Assembly (NCBI RefSeq): GCF_014648315.1
Contig: NZ_BMQW01000002.1
Span: 372,001 to 436,000, forward strand
DNA from: Shewanella ulleungensis
GTDB taxonomy: Bacteria > Pseudomonadota > Gammaproteobacteria > Enterobacterales > Shewanellaceae
Direction of reading: 5' to 3'
DNA length: 64,000 nucleotides
Positions 27,851-36,443 of this stretch are shown piece by piece. A program made the translations under genes and the position numbers. Position 1 is the stretch's first letter; every line of letters begins with the position of its first letter. A model generated the notes under the pieces. The model made no database searches and was not told the DNA's origin. It saw only the letters and a list, made by a program, of their open reading frames with translations.

Positions 27851-29449
27851 AATCCAGTTTTGAGTATTACGGCTTACAGCATGTAACGAGCGAGAAGTGA
27901 TCTGCTCAGCAATGTCAGTTGGGATATAGGGAAACATGATACTACCGCTGGCAAGGCCCACTTCTACATAAGCAAGTTTTGAACTCTTTTGCCCTTGTGT
28001 TTGGGTTATTTTGACATGCTGTACTTTGTCAAAAGCAATGCGTTTCCATTGCCGGCCTAATAGACCTGTATGCTGCCAAATCACCTTATCTTCAAGCACA
28101 TACCCCCAATGTCGATAGCGTAAATAGGTGACACCTATCACGGCGGAGGTAATTAACCAGGTGGTTTCAAAATAGCTTAAATTGCGACCATCGAACCATG
28201 CCATAATAGACAGTAAAACAGCGATGGTAATTGGCAACATGATCCGCCTTGTGAACCAATTGATATGAATATGGGTGTAGTGACGTGGCAAAGCGCTTGC
28301 GCCACCACTGAGATTGGGCATGGCAGTTAATATTGGTTCTACTTCTTTTGGCTTTACACTGGGGATCAGCATATGTTGCTTGGTTTTCTGCTCAACCTCT
28401 TGCCCTTTAACTTGTTTAAAATATAAGGTCCAACGTTTAAATAAACGAGCTAGCACAGGCTGCTGAGCATGAATAAGTTGTATCCGTTTAATGGCTAAGG
28501 CGTCTTGTTGATGTGAAATTACGCCGCCACTGCGCTGAAGAGTATCGTCGTGCCTGTCGAGCTTGTATGGATAATATTTTAATACGGCAGCAATAATCGA
28601 GATGAGTGAAAACACCCCATATAAAAAGATTAAACCAATAATAAAAAACAAACTTTGCAAGCCAATGTTTTGATGGGTGTGGCTCTCAATCCATAGCCAG
28701 GATTGCCTAGCTATTGGCGAGTCAAATACCTTTTCTAAATCGAGTTGACCAAGGACTGGGCCAGCAATCACAGCAAACCAGATAAAGTTATTATGGTAAA
28801 AACCAAACAATAATAAATCACCAAACGATTTACGGATGATGGGGTGTGAATCTATTTCCTCTGTATTGGCTGTTTCTACTGGTGTGACATTGCCAGTTTG
28901 AGCCGAGTTATTGAGTGGATTCTCTGCTTGTTTTAATCTGAGTAATAAGCGTTTAAGTGTTTGTGCTTGTTGTGTATCTAAGGCTGCAAGTTGTGCTTCA
29001 TCTTTTTTGGACCCAGCGGTTTCAATAATTAAGGTGCCTAACGACAGAGGTTTAAAATAAAAAGGCTGCTCGTAACGAATGTTTTGAATGCGAGTGAGTG
29101 GGATTTCGTCTTTTTTAGTAAAAAATAGCCCACGTTTTACTTCTAGCTGATCGCCATTTAAGCGAAAACGAAACTTATGCCATTCAACTGTAGCGGCAAT
29201 GCTTACAAGGATGATGAGTGCACCTACAGCCAAGATGAACCATTGCGCATCAAAACCCTGTTTCCAGCCAGTATACACAAAAGGGATCACAGCAAAACCG
29301 TTGCTGAGAATGCCTTTAAGGGTGCTGAAAATATAAGTAATAATCGACCAGGGTGACAAGGCTTGCCAGTCTTTTAATTGCTCAGCAAGATTGTGGTTTT
29401 TATGAGTAGGTTCTGTATCTTGAGGTGCAACTTTGGACTGTTTATCCAT
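27848..29449 (-). CDS. PH domain membrane protein, YdbT-like
   Basis: 533 residues from ATG 29449, chosen because GAGGA lies eight bases upstream; an in-frame ATG at 29467 has none. Bacterial PH (bPH2) domains alternate with membrane-helix pairs: helices near residues 45-90, 225-290 and 385-430, with PH segments such as EIPLTRIQNIRYEQPF, DALAIKRIQLIHAQQPVL and AFDKVQHVKITQTQGQ. The architecture matches YdbT. It overlaps the preceding YdbS-like gene by 8 bp. The pair probably forms one inner-membrane complex; function unknown. Confidence 0.85.
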   Translation of the reverse strand: MDKQSKVAPQDTEPTHKNHNLAEQLKDWQALSPWSIITYIFSTLKGILSNGFAVIPFVYTGWKQGFDAQWFILAVGALIILVSIAATVEWHKFRFRLNGDQLEVKRGLFFTKKDEIPLTRIQNIRYEQPFYFKPLSLGTLIIETAGSKKDEAQLAALDTQQAQTLKRLLLRLKQAENPLNNSAQTGNVTPVETANTEEIDSHPIIRKSFGDLLLFGFYHNNFIWFAVIAGPVLGQLDLEKVFDSPIARQSWLWIESHTHQNIGLQSLFFIIGLIFLYGVFSLISIIAAVLKYYPYKLDRHDDTLQRSGGVISHQQDALAIKRIQLIHAQQPVLARLFKRWTLYFKQVKGQEVEQKTKQHMLIPSVKPKEVEPILTAMPNLSGGASALPRHYTHIHINWFTRRIMLPITIAVLLSIMAWFDGRNLSYFETTWLITSAVIGVTYLRYRHWGYVLEDKVIWQHTGLLGRQWKRIAFDKVQHVKITQTQGQKSSKLAYVEVGLASGSIMFPYIPTDIAEQITSRSLHAVSRNTQNWI

Positions 29450-30140
29450 GAGCGCTATCCTCGCCATGATGTTCGGTGACGGCCTGCTGAACAGATGGTG
29501 TCTTGTCTTGCAATGAGGTTATCGTATCGCCTGTTTGTGATAAATGGCTGTTGGCCGCTTTTGCCAGTAAATGTTGACGAAGATGTTCTGCAAAATCAGC
29601 ATTAAGCCCTGGTAAATCGATTTCTGCTACGCCACTGCCAGCACTAAAACATTTTAAAGTAACGAGGCTATATCTTCGCTCAAGTGGCCCTTGAGATAAA
29701 TTAACATGTTGTAAGCGGGTATAAGGTAATGCCGTTGTTGATACCCAAAAAAGGCCTTCCCGTAATACTAACTCATGTTCAAATACGCCATAGGCAATCC
29801 GTTTGGCTTTAAGATGAATAAGTTTAATGACAATTAAGGCCAGTAGTGCATAGCAGGGCAATATTGATAATGTCACGCTCGTTGGAATATCGGGGTTTAT
29901 TAGACCAAAAATGGTAATGACGAGAGTGATTAATAAGGCGATGGCGATACTAACAATGAGTAGCAACTTTGGATAATTAGCATCGACAGCTTGCAAGGGT
30001 AATGTAGCCAAAGGGATATATTGTGCCTGAGTTAAACTCGGGCCATGGTCATAATGAGAGTATTCAGCTTCTGACTCAGTCAATGTGGCGGAGGCGTGAG
30101 TGGATAACGGGTGACTGTCTTCAGTTGGGTCTATTTTCAT
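29442..30140 (-). CDS. PH domain membrane protein, YdbS-like
   Basis: 232 residues: a soluble N-terminus, two membrane helices (about residues 60-110) and one bPH2 domain with TTALPYTRLQHVNLSQGPLE and LPGLNADFAEHLRQ. This is the usual upstream partner of the YdbT-like protein, and the stop of this gene overlaps the start of the next. Residues 195-232 are hydrophilic and variable. Confidence 0.85.
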   Translation of the reverse strand: MKIDPTEDSHPLSTHASATLTESEAEYSHYDHGPSLTQAQYIPLATLPLQAVDANYPKLLLIVSIAIALLITLVITIFGLINPDIPTSVTLSILPCYALLALIVIKLIHLKAKRIAYGVFEHELVLREGLFWVSTTALPYTRLQHVNLSQGPLERRYSLVTLKCFSAGSGVAEIDLPGLNADFAEHLRQHLLAKAANSHLSQTGDTITSLQDKTPSVQQAVTEHHGEDSAHG

Positions 30141-30334
30141 TATTATGTTATTCCTTTGTTACCGTCTGAGTAATATTGCCATGTTTTTAGGGCAATTAGC
30201 GACTAGCAGGTTGTAAATGTTTATCTCAAGCGATTTTTACCTATTGATTCGGTCTTAACCGTTGATATAACTTGCAAGCAAGGCGACAGATGCAGTAATT
30301 TCAAATTAAGTGGTATTATTTATAAGGCGTTATC

Positions 30335-30664
30335 ATGATGTTTTCTGAGCTTAACGTGGTCAATAAATCGCAAAAGGCTTTTTTGCGAAAATTGTATTTA
30401 GCGCATTTACTTGATGAAGAACAGCATAACTTGTTGAGCTTACAAAAATTAACAGGTATGCCAAGACGAACTTTACAAGATGCTATTTCGGCTTTTGCGG
30501 ATATTGGCATTAAGGTTGATTTTATTCAGCAAGGTCAGCGACATAATGAAGGGTATTATCGAATTTCGACTTGGGGCCCCATTAGCAGTGCGTGGGTAAA
30601 TAGTCATTTTCAACAGATCAAAATGGTGATAGAAGAAGGTGAGCCTCAAGAATTGGCCAGTTAG
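30335..30664 (+). CDS. winged helix-turn-helix protein
   Basis: 109 residues. KLYLAHLLDEEQHNLLSLQK followed by LTGMPRRTLQDAISAFADIG reads as a winged HTH (residues about 17-60), with a wing at YYRISTWGPIS. No effector domain is visible. It is the first of a same-strand run with the CorA/ZntB-like transporter gene 38 bp later. Probably a DNA-binding regulator; target unknown. Confidence 0.7.
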   Translation: MMFSELNVVNKSQKAFLRKLYLAHLLDEEQHNLLSLQKLTGMPRRTLQDAISAFADIGIKVDFIQQGQRHNEGYYRISTWGPISSAWVNSHFQQIKMVIEEGEPQELAS

Positions 30665-30702
30665 TTTATTTGGCTTTAGTGCTGTTTGAACACGAGTCAA
30701 TC

Positions 30703-31671
30703 ATGACAATCCACATATTATTATTTGATAATCAAGGTCAATTGTTGTCGCATGGTGACGACAATTTAATGTCGCAATACGATCCTAATTTACATCTTAT
30801 TTGGATTGATATTAGCGGCCCGAATAATCAAGCTTTTTTTAACAAACACCCTCAGTTTGGTATCGATAATCTTGATTTTGAAGAAGCACATCGTGAGCGT
30901 CATCCACCACAAATAGAAGCTTACAGCGATCACGCTTATCTTCTTACTCATGAGTTGATGGAACGCGAGAATTATTTATTACTCGATAGAAGCCATTTGT
31001 TGATGCATGTTAATAGTCAGTTTTTGATTACTCAGCATCTCAAACCGTCTATAAGTGTCAACAAAGTTTCCCAACAATTGATTGATAATAATTCGATTGT
31101 TACGCCTGAAATGAGCTCGGTGTGTTTTGCTATTATGCGGCAAATCGTGACGGATTATTTAGCGGTGATGTTGGCGTTAGAAGAACGCCTTAACGATATT
31201 GAAGACGAGATTTTTGATGCTTCAAGTGACGATTTACTCACTGAGTTAATGGCATTTAGCAGTAAATTACAAAAGGCTAAGCGCTCGTTTAGTTATCATG
31301 AAGAGTTGCTACAGCAACTGTTAGGTGATGATGGGCAACATCACATTGGATTTGATTATTCACAGTTGAGTTATTTATATAACCAGTTTGAGCGTTTATC
31401 GAGTCGTGCCAGTTTGTACCAAGGGTTAGTCAGTAGCTTAATTAATGGTTTTATTTCTGTGAGCGCACATAAAACTAACCGGGTGATGATGACGTTAACC
31501 TTAGTCACGGCTATATTTTTGCCGTTAACGGTTATCGCTGGTATTTATGGAATGAACTTTGACAATATGCCAGAGTTAAAATGGTCTTATGGATATTTTG
31601 CAGTATTGATCTTAATGGCGCTGATTGCGGTATCGGGTTTATGGATTGCGAAAATAAAGCGATGGTTTTAA
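30703..31671 (+). CDS. CorA/ZntB family metal ion transporter
   Basis: 322 residues from ATG 30703; a TTG at 30670 would add 11 residues without support. A large N-terminal cytoplasmic domain, a long coiled stalk (ALEERLNDIEDEIFD, residues about 160-230), and two C-terminal helices with the family pore motif GMNF in YGMNFDNMPE. ZntB-type proteins move Zn2+ and CorA moves Mg2+ or Co2+; selectivity cannot be told here. It lies between the winged-helix gene and alkB. Confidence 0.88.
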   Translation: MTIHILLFDNQGQLLSHGDDNLMSQYDPNLHLIWIDISGPNNQAFFNKHPQFGIDNLDFEEAHRERHPPQIEAYSDHAYLLTHELMERENYLLLDRSHLLMHVNSQFLITQHLKPSISVNKVSQQLIDNNSIVTPEMSSVCFAIMRQIVTDYLAVMLALEERLNDIEDEIFDASSDDLLTELMAFSSKLQKAKRSFSYHEELLQQLLGDDGQHHIGFDYSQLSYLYNQFERLSSRASLYQGLVSSLINGFISVSAHKTNRVMMTLTLVTAIFLPLTVIAGIYGMNFDNMPELKWSYGYFAVLILMALIAVSGLWIAKIKRWF

Positions 31672-31696
31672 TAGTAGAGAGTCAATAGGAGACGTG

Positions 31697-32365
31697 GTGT
31701 CTGGTTTGCAAAAGGGGTTTGACTTTGATGTGCCACAAACCGAGTTAGCTCTCGATGCTGATAATGTAGTTGTTGAATATAAAATTAATCAACAAGTTAA
31801 TCCTCCCGTCACTTGGGTTAAAGGTTTTTTATCGGCTAAGCAGCAACAGTTGTTGCTTAATGAGGTGACTCACTATCCGTTAGAAAAAGTCACGATTGAA
31901 GTGTATGGCAAGCAGCATCTTATTCCGCGTACTCAAGCGTGGTTTGGCGATGTGGGTTGCGATTATCATTATTCTAAATTACACATTAATGCATTACCTT
32001 GGCCTCGAGTATTAAGCCGATTACGTCAAAAGCTGCTAAGCGATTATCAAATACAGAGCAATTCAGTATTAGTAAATCGCTATGCTGATGGCCATGATTG
32101 TATGGGATGGCACAGTGATGATGAACCTGAGATTGTTACTCGTTCTGCGATAGCATCTGTTACATTGGGCGCTTGCCGAGATTTTGTTGTACGCCATAAA
32201 GAGACTCAAACTAAAGTAAATTTTGCACTGGAGTCAGGTGATTTGTTAATAATGCATCCTGGTATGCAGCAGCACTGGCAACATGCGCTACCTAAACGAC
32301 TTAAGGTAACCGAACCAAGAATTAATTTTACTTTTAGGCATGTTATCCCTCATTACTATCGCTAA
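31697..32365 (+). CDS. alkB: AlkB-like Fe(II)/2-oxoglutarate dioxygenase
   Basis: Repairs 1-methyladenine and 3-methylcytosine in DNA or RNA by oxidative demethylation. 222 residues with HxD in MGWHSDDEPEI, the distal His in MHPGMQQHWQH, and the 2-oxoglutarate motif RINFTFR (RxNxTxR). It resembles the ALKBH2/3-like branch. Two adjacent GTG codons could start it; AGGAG at 31687-31691 favours the second (31697). It sits 25 bp after the transporter gene and upstream of the DASH cryptochrome gene. Confidence 0.9.
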   Translation: MSGLQKGFDFDVPQTELALDADNVVVEYKINQQVNPPVTWVKGFLSAKQQQLLLNEVTHYPLEKVTIEVYGKQHLIPRTQAWFGDVGCDYHYSKLHINALPWPRVLSRLRQKLLSDYQIQSNSVLVNRYADGHDCMGWHSDDEPEIVTRSAIASVTLGACRDFVVRHKETQTKVNFALESGDLLIMHPGMQQHWQHALPKRLKVTEPRINFTFRHVIPHYYR

Positions 32366-32479
32366 GTATGTGTTGTAAAAACGCTTCGTAGCGAAAACGT
32401 CAATAGCTTTTTATTGAACCTTACCGTGCCCTGTTTACGTACTCAATCTGCATGAGAACAAGTTACAGCGGTGCAATAA

Positions 32480-33904
32480 ATGATAAAAGCTAATGTTAAA
32501 ACTTCACCTACAGGCGATGTCACAACGCAACAACAGAAGGTTAATGCGCTCTATTGGCTTGGCGATGATTTGCGTATAGCCGATAACCCTATATTTGCCG
32601 ACATAGCCAAGAATGCTGAGCAACTTATGGTCGTGTATTGTATTGATCCGCAATGGTTCCGTAGCGATCAATATCAAGCCGAATATGTAGGGAAGTACAA
32701 ATTGCGTTTTTTACTCGAGTCTCTGCGGGATCTAGATGACTCGCTTAATCAATATGGTCAACAACTTCACATTGTCTATGCTCGAGCGCAAGATTGTTTG
32801 CCACATATTATTGATACACATAATATTTCGCGGGTTTATCGAAGCCATCACAGTGGCGCAGATGAGCAAGCCGCATGGCGGGGTGTTCAGCAAAAATGCA
32901 GTGATAGTAACGGCATCCAATTTTTAACCTTGACGACTCAAACGTTATTTAGCTTACAGCAATTGCCTTTTCATTTAGATACGCTCCCTGCGACATTCAG
33001 TCAATTTCGTAAACGACTTGAAGGTATTGATATCAATACACCAAGCGATGCCGTGTCGTGGTTGCCACCAATGATTGCGCTGCAGTCGCAAGATAAACAG
33101 TTGCAGGAATGGTTACGATACCCTAAATGGCTACCTCAAACTCACATGATGAGTAATGTTTTTTGTGGTGGCGAGACTCAAGGCCAGTTGCAATTAGACA
33201 GTTATTTTGCATCTAATTTGGCCCACAACTACAAAGTTGTCCGTAATGAACTCGATGGTTGGGAGCACTCAACAAAGTTTTCGCCATGGTTGGCTAATGG
33301 CAGTATATCAGCGCGCCAAGTCGTGTCTGCATTGCGCCGATTTGAATCTCAGCATGGTGCAAATGAGTCAACACAATGGATTGAATATGAGCTGTTGTGG
33401 CGAGAGTATTTTCATTTGTATAGCCAGAAATTTAATAGCAGATTATTTCGATTCTCTGGGATAAGCGGCAAAAAGCCGTTAACCAGTTTTTATGCACAAC
33501 GATTGCAAGCCTGGAAAACAGCAAACACACCATTTGCACTGGTTAATGCATTAATGAAGCAATTAAATGACACTGGTTACATGTCTAACCGGGGGCGGCA
33601 AATTGTCGCCAGTTGTTTGATCCATGAGCTGCAATGTGATTGGCGCTACGGTGCCGCATATTTTCAGCAACAACTCATTGATTATGACGTGGCAATCAAT
33701 TGGGGCAATTGGCAATATTTAGCTGGTGTGGGTGCAGACCCTCGAGGCTCTAGGCGGTTTAATCTTGTCAAACAGCAACAAACTTACGATCCTCTCGGGC
33801 ATTTTATTGCAGCATGGCAAGGCCGTGAAGCCTTACAACAAGTTGAGGGCAGTGCTAATGTTAGTCTCGATACAGTGGATATGGCTGATTGGCCTACGGC
33901 GTGA
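32480..33904 (+). CDS. DASH-family cryptochrome
   Basis: Blue-light flavoprotein of the photolyase family; DASH members repair cyclobutane dimers in single-stranded or looped DNA. 474 residues: an N-terminal antenna-binding alpha/beta domain (ALYWLGDDLRIADNP onward), then the helical FAD domain with LANGSISARQV, ELLWREYFHLY and the DASH-specific stretch NWGNWQYLAGVGADPRGSRR near residue 410. Full length. Placed 114 bp after alkB on the same strand, which forms a small DNA-repair cluster. Confidence 0.93.
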   Translation: MIKANVKTSPTGDVTTQQQKVNALYWLGDDLRIADNPIFADIAKNAEQLMVVYCIDPQWFRSDQYQAEYVGKYKLRFLLESLRDLDDSLNQYGQQLHIVYARAQDCLPHIIDTHNISRVYRSHHSGADEQAAWRGVQQKCSDSNGIQFLTLTTQTLFSLQQLPFHLDTLPATFSQFRKRLEGIDINTPSDAVSWLPPMIALQSQDKQLQEWLRYPKWLPQTHMMSNVFCGGETQGQLQLDSYFASNLAHNYKVVRNELDGWEHSTKFSPWLANGSISARQVVSALRRFESQHGANESTQWIEYELLWREYFHLYSQKFNSRLFRFSGISGKKPLTSFYAQRLQAWKTANTPFALVNALMKQLNDTGYMSNRGRQIVASCLIHELQCDWRYGAAYFQQQLIDYDVAINWGNWQYLAGVGADPRGSRRFNLVKQQQTYDPLGHFIAAWQGREALQQVEGSANVSLDTVDMADWPTA

Positions 33905-34035
33905 GGATGTGTGAGCAAAATAAGAGTTGAATAAAACTTGTGCACCAACAGGAAGTTTTACTCTGCTTGTTTGACCTTTATTCTGCAAACCAGTAACCTG
34001 CGATTTCATTGATATGAATTAACAAGAGTATCACT

Positions 34036-34335
34036 ATGTCTGTCGAAAAAATCATTACAGATAAATTGAGTCAAGCCTTTGCGCCAGTGCATTTAGAGGT
34101 GATTAATGAAAGTAATCGTCATCACGTGCCGCCAAATTCAGAAACCCATTTTAAAGTGGTTGTTGTAAGTGATCAGTTTAATGAGCAACGTTTACTTGCC
34201 CGTCATCGTTTAATTAACCAAGCCTTAGCGGATGAATTAGCCAATGGTGTACATGCATTATCGATAAATGTATATACCGAAACAGAATGGCAGGCATTAG
34301 ATGAAGTGCCTAAAACGCCTAACTGCAAAGGCTAG
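34036..34335 (+). CDS. bolA: BolA family protein
   Basis: 99 residues with the BolA KH-like fold. HFKVVVVSDQFNEQRLLARH carries the conserved FNEQRLLARHR core, and the C-terminal ADELANGVHALSINVYTETEW completes the fold. BolA works with monothiol glutaredoxins in iron-sulfur trafficking and as a stress morphogene. Monocistronic, with a terminator downstream. Confidence 0.95.
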   Translation: MSVEKIITDKLSQAFAPVHLEVINESNRHHVPPNSETHFKVVVVSDQFNEQRLLARHRLINQALADELANGVHALSINVYTETEWQALDEVPKTPNCKG

Positions 34336-34432
34336 TTCAGTATTATGATCACTTTTTGCTGTTGGTTGTTAAGCAATAGCTTAGCAACATTAAACAGGCA
34401 AAAGAATAAAACTATTCAAAACGTTAAACGAT

Positions 34433-34461
34433 AAAAGCCTCGCCTCTGTGTGAGGTTTTTT
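34433..34461 (+). terminator. bolA terminator
   Basis: GCCTC / GAGG stem extended by A-T pairs, with a long loop and a six-T run. Confidence 0.7.
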
Positions 34462-34540
34462 ATTGAGTGACAATCATTGTCTGTTGTTATGTTTATGTTA
34501 GAGTAACTCTTAATTATGTTTGAAAATTAAGGGTGTCGTC

Positions 34541-35641
34541 ATGGGTAAGGTGAAACAAACCAGCTGGTTAATTGGACTCACTTTACTGTTAGGTTGCCAA
34601 CCTGAAGTGCAAACACCTCCGCCAGAAGTGCAATCTCCCGTGTCACCTTACCAAGTAATTAAATGGCGTTTAGCGACATCTTGGCCTAAAAACCTTGCTG
34701 GATTAGGTATGGCTCCAGAACGTTTCGCTCAATTAGTTGAGCAGATGTCCAATGGCCGCTTATCCATCGATGTTTATGGTGCCGGTGAGCTCATGCCAGC
34801 CTTGTCTGTATTTGATGGCGTCAGTAAAGGTTCGATTCAAATGGCGCACAGTGCTTCTTATTATTGGAAAGGCAAAGCGCCTGCTGCACAGTTTTTCTCG
34901 TCGATCCCGTTTGGATTAAATTCGCAACAAATGAATGCATGGTTACACTATGGTGGCGGTATGGCACTGTGGGAAGAAGTGTATCAACCGTTTGGCATTT
35001 TACCGTTAGCTGGTGGCAATACAGGGATGCAAATGGGAGGCTGGTTTAATCGGATTATTCATTCTCCAGAGGACATTAAAGGTCTTAAGATGCGTTTGCC
35101 CGGCATTGGTGGTGAGGTCTTAAAAAAGCTTGGCGGTATTCCTGTTGATGAACTTGCTGGCCGTGAACTTTATGGTGCATTACAAACTGGCGCAATCGAT
35201 GCTGCAGAGTGGGTAGGGCCATATAATGATTTGCCTTTAGGCTTAAATCAGGTCGCTAAATATTACTATTACCCCGGCTGGCATGAACCAGGTTCAACCA
35301 TGGAGTTTTTAATCAATAAACAAGCTTTTGCTGCATTAACACCTGATTTGCAAACCATAGTTAAAGTGGCTGCGCGAGCAGTGAATCAAGACATGTTAGA
35401 TGATTATACTCAAGGCCATATTGCCGCAATGAATGCACTTATTGATGAGCATAGCGTCGAGATTAAACCATTTCCTCCTTCAGTATTGATAGCGTTAAAA
35501 AAAGCCCGAGATGATGTGTTAGTCCAAGAAGCGAATAAAGACCCACTATTTGCCAAAGTCTTACAGGCATATTTAACTAATGAAGCTTCAGTAAAACGTT
35601 ATTTTCGCTATACCGAAGACGCACTTAACCATGTTGAATAA
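34541..35641 (+). CDS. orphan TRAP-type substrate-binding lipoprotein, TakP-like
   Basis: 366 residues from ATG 34541, with AAGGG seven bases upstream; an in-frame TTG at 34520 is less likely. The signal sequence ends in a lipobox (LLLGC), so the protein is membrane-anchored rather than free. The DctP fold is clear and close to the alpha-keto-acid binder TakP: WRLATSWPKN, MAHSASYYWKGKAPA, GGNTGMQMGGWF, LKMRLPGIGGEVL and DAAEWVGPYNDL (the carboxylate-binding Arg and Gln/Trp region). No DctQ/DctM membrane genes adjoin. A 2-oxo acid ligand is inferred. Confidence 0.88.
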   Translation: MGKVKQTSWLIGLTLLLGCQPEVQTPPPEVQSPVSPYQVIKWRLATSWPKNLAGLGMAPERFAQLVEQMSNGRLSIDVYGAGELMPALSVFDGVSKGSIQMAHSASYYWKGKAPAAQFFSSIPFGLNSQQMNAWLHYGGGMALWEEVYQPFGILPLAGGNTGMQMGGWFNRIIHSPEDIKGLKMRLPGIGGEVLKKLGGIPVDELAGRELYGALQTGAIDAAEWVGPYNDLPLGLNQVAKYYYYPGWHEPGSTMEFLINKQAFAALTPDLQTIVKVAARAVNQDMLDDYTQGHIAAMNALIDEHSVEIKPFPPSVLIALKKARDDVLVQEANKDPLFAKVLQAYLTNEASVKRYFRYTEDALNHVE

Positions 35642-35700
35642 AACGATACAAACACCTGCTGTGACAAAGACTGAATAGTGATACTATTTTAAGATTAGAT

Positions 35701-35725
35701 CGTATAGTGTCTGAACGTATAGTGT
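35701..35725 (+). promoter_or_regulatory. direct repeat upstream of luxS
   Basis: CGTATAGTGT occurs twice with a 5-base gap (period 15 bp), 31 bp before the luxS ATG. Each copy contains a -10-like TATAGT. It may be a tandem regulator site or two overlapping promoters. Confidence 0.45.
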
Positions 35726-35755
35726 AAAAATTATTTTATATTCTGGGAGAAAGCA

Positions 35756-36265
35756 ATGCCTTTATTAGACAGTTTTACCGTAGATCATACTCGTATGAAT
35801 GCTCCAGCGGTTCGCGTTGCAAAACACATGAGCACCCCAAGCGGTGATGCTATTACCGTTTTTGATTTGCGTTTTTGCGCGCCGAATAAAGACATTTTAA
35901 GCGAGCGTGGCATTCATACTCTTGAGCACTTATTTGCCGGCTTTATGCGCGATCATTTAAACGGTGATGGTGTTGAAATTATCGATATATCACCGATGGG
36001 CTGTCGCACCGGTTTTTACATGAGTTTAATTGGTCAACCTTCAGAACGTATGGTTGCCGATGCTTGGTTAGCTGCGATGAGCGATGTGACTAATGTTGTT
36101 GAGCAAAAAGATATTCCTGAGCTTAATGAATACCAATGTGGTACTTATGAAATGCATTCTTTAACAGAAGCGCAAGACATTGCTCGAATGATTATTGCTG
36201 CTGGCGTGAGCGTCAATCGAAATGATGACTTAAAGCTGAGTGATGAGATTTTAGGTAACCTCTAA
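35756..36265 (+). CDS. luxS: S-ribosylhomocysteine lyase (AI-2 synthase)
   Basis: Splits S-ribosylhomocysteine into homocysteine and DPD, the precursor of autoinducer-2. 169 residues, near-identical in layout to other gammaproteobacterial LuxS. Metal motif HTLEH (His54 and His58 by the usual numbering) and the later Cys in [11 protein letters not shown]; the redox/active Cys is in [17 protein letters not shown] precedes the ATG. It has its own terminator. Confidence 0.97.
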   Translation: MPLLDSFTVDHTRMNAPAVRVAKHMSTPSGDAITVFDLRFCAPNKDILSERGIHTLEHLFAGFMRDHLNGDGVEIIDISPMGCRTGFYMSLIGQPSERMVADAWLAAMSDVTNVVEQKDIPELNEYQCGTYEMHSLTEAQDIARMIIAAGVSVNRNDDLKLSDEILGNL

Positions 36266-36283
36266 ACTTATCTCTACTTATAT

Positions 36284-36308
36284 AAAAGCGGCTTAGGCCG
36301 CTTTTTTT
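36284..36308 (+). terminator. luxS terminator
   Basis: AAGCGGC / GCCGCTT stem with a TTAG loop, then seven T. Confidence 0.92.
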
Positions 36309-36443
36309 GTCAATAAATAGCCATAATATTGATGAAACGTTATCAGTATGCTGTTTTTATGTCACTGAAACCGTTATTGTATCGAGCATAATAATACATA
36401 CAATTTCAACTTAGCTCGACCAGACACATATACGGAGATAATC

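Noticed and set aside
27709..27900. 63-residue ORF on the plus strand
   Set aside because: Antisense to the DUF924 remnant and the end of the PH-domain gene, which explain the sequence better.
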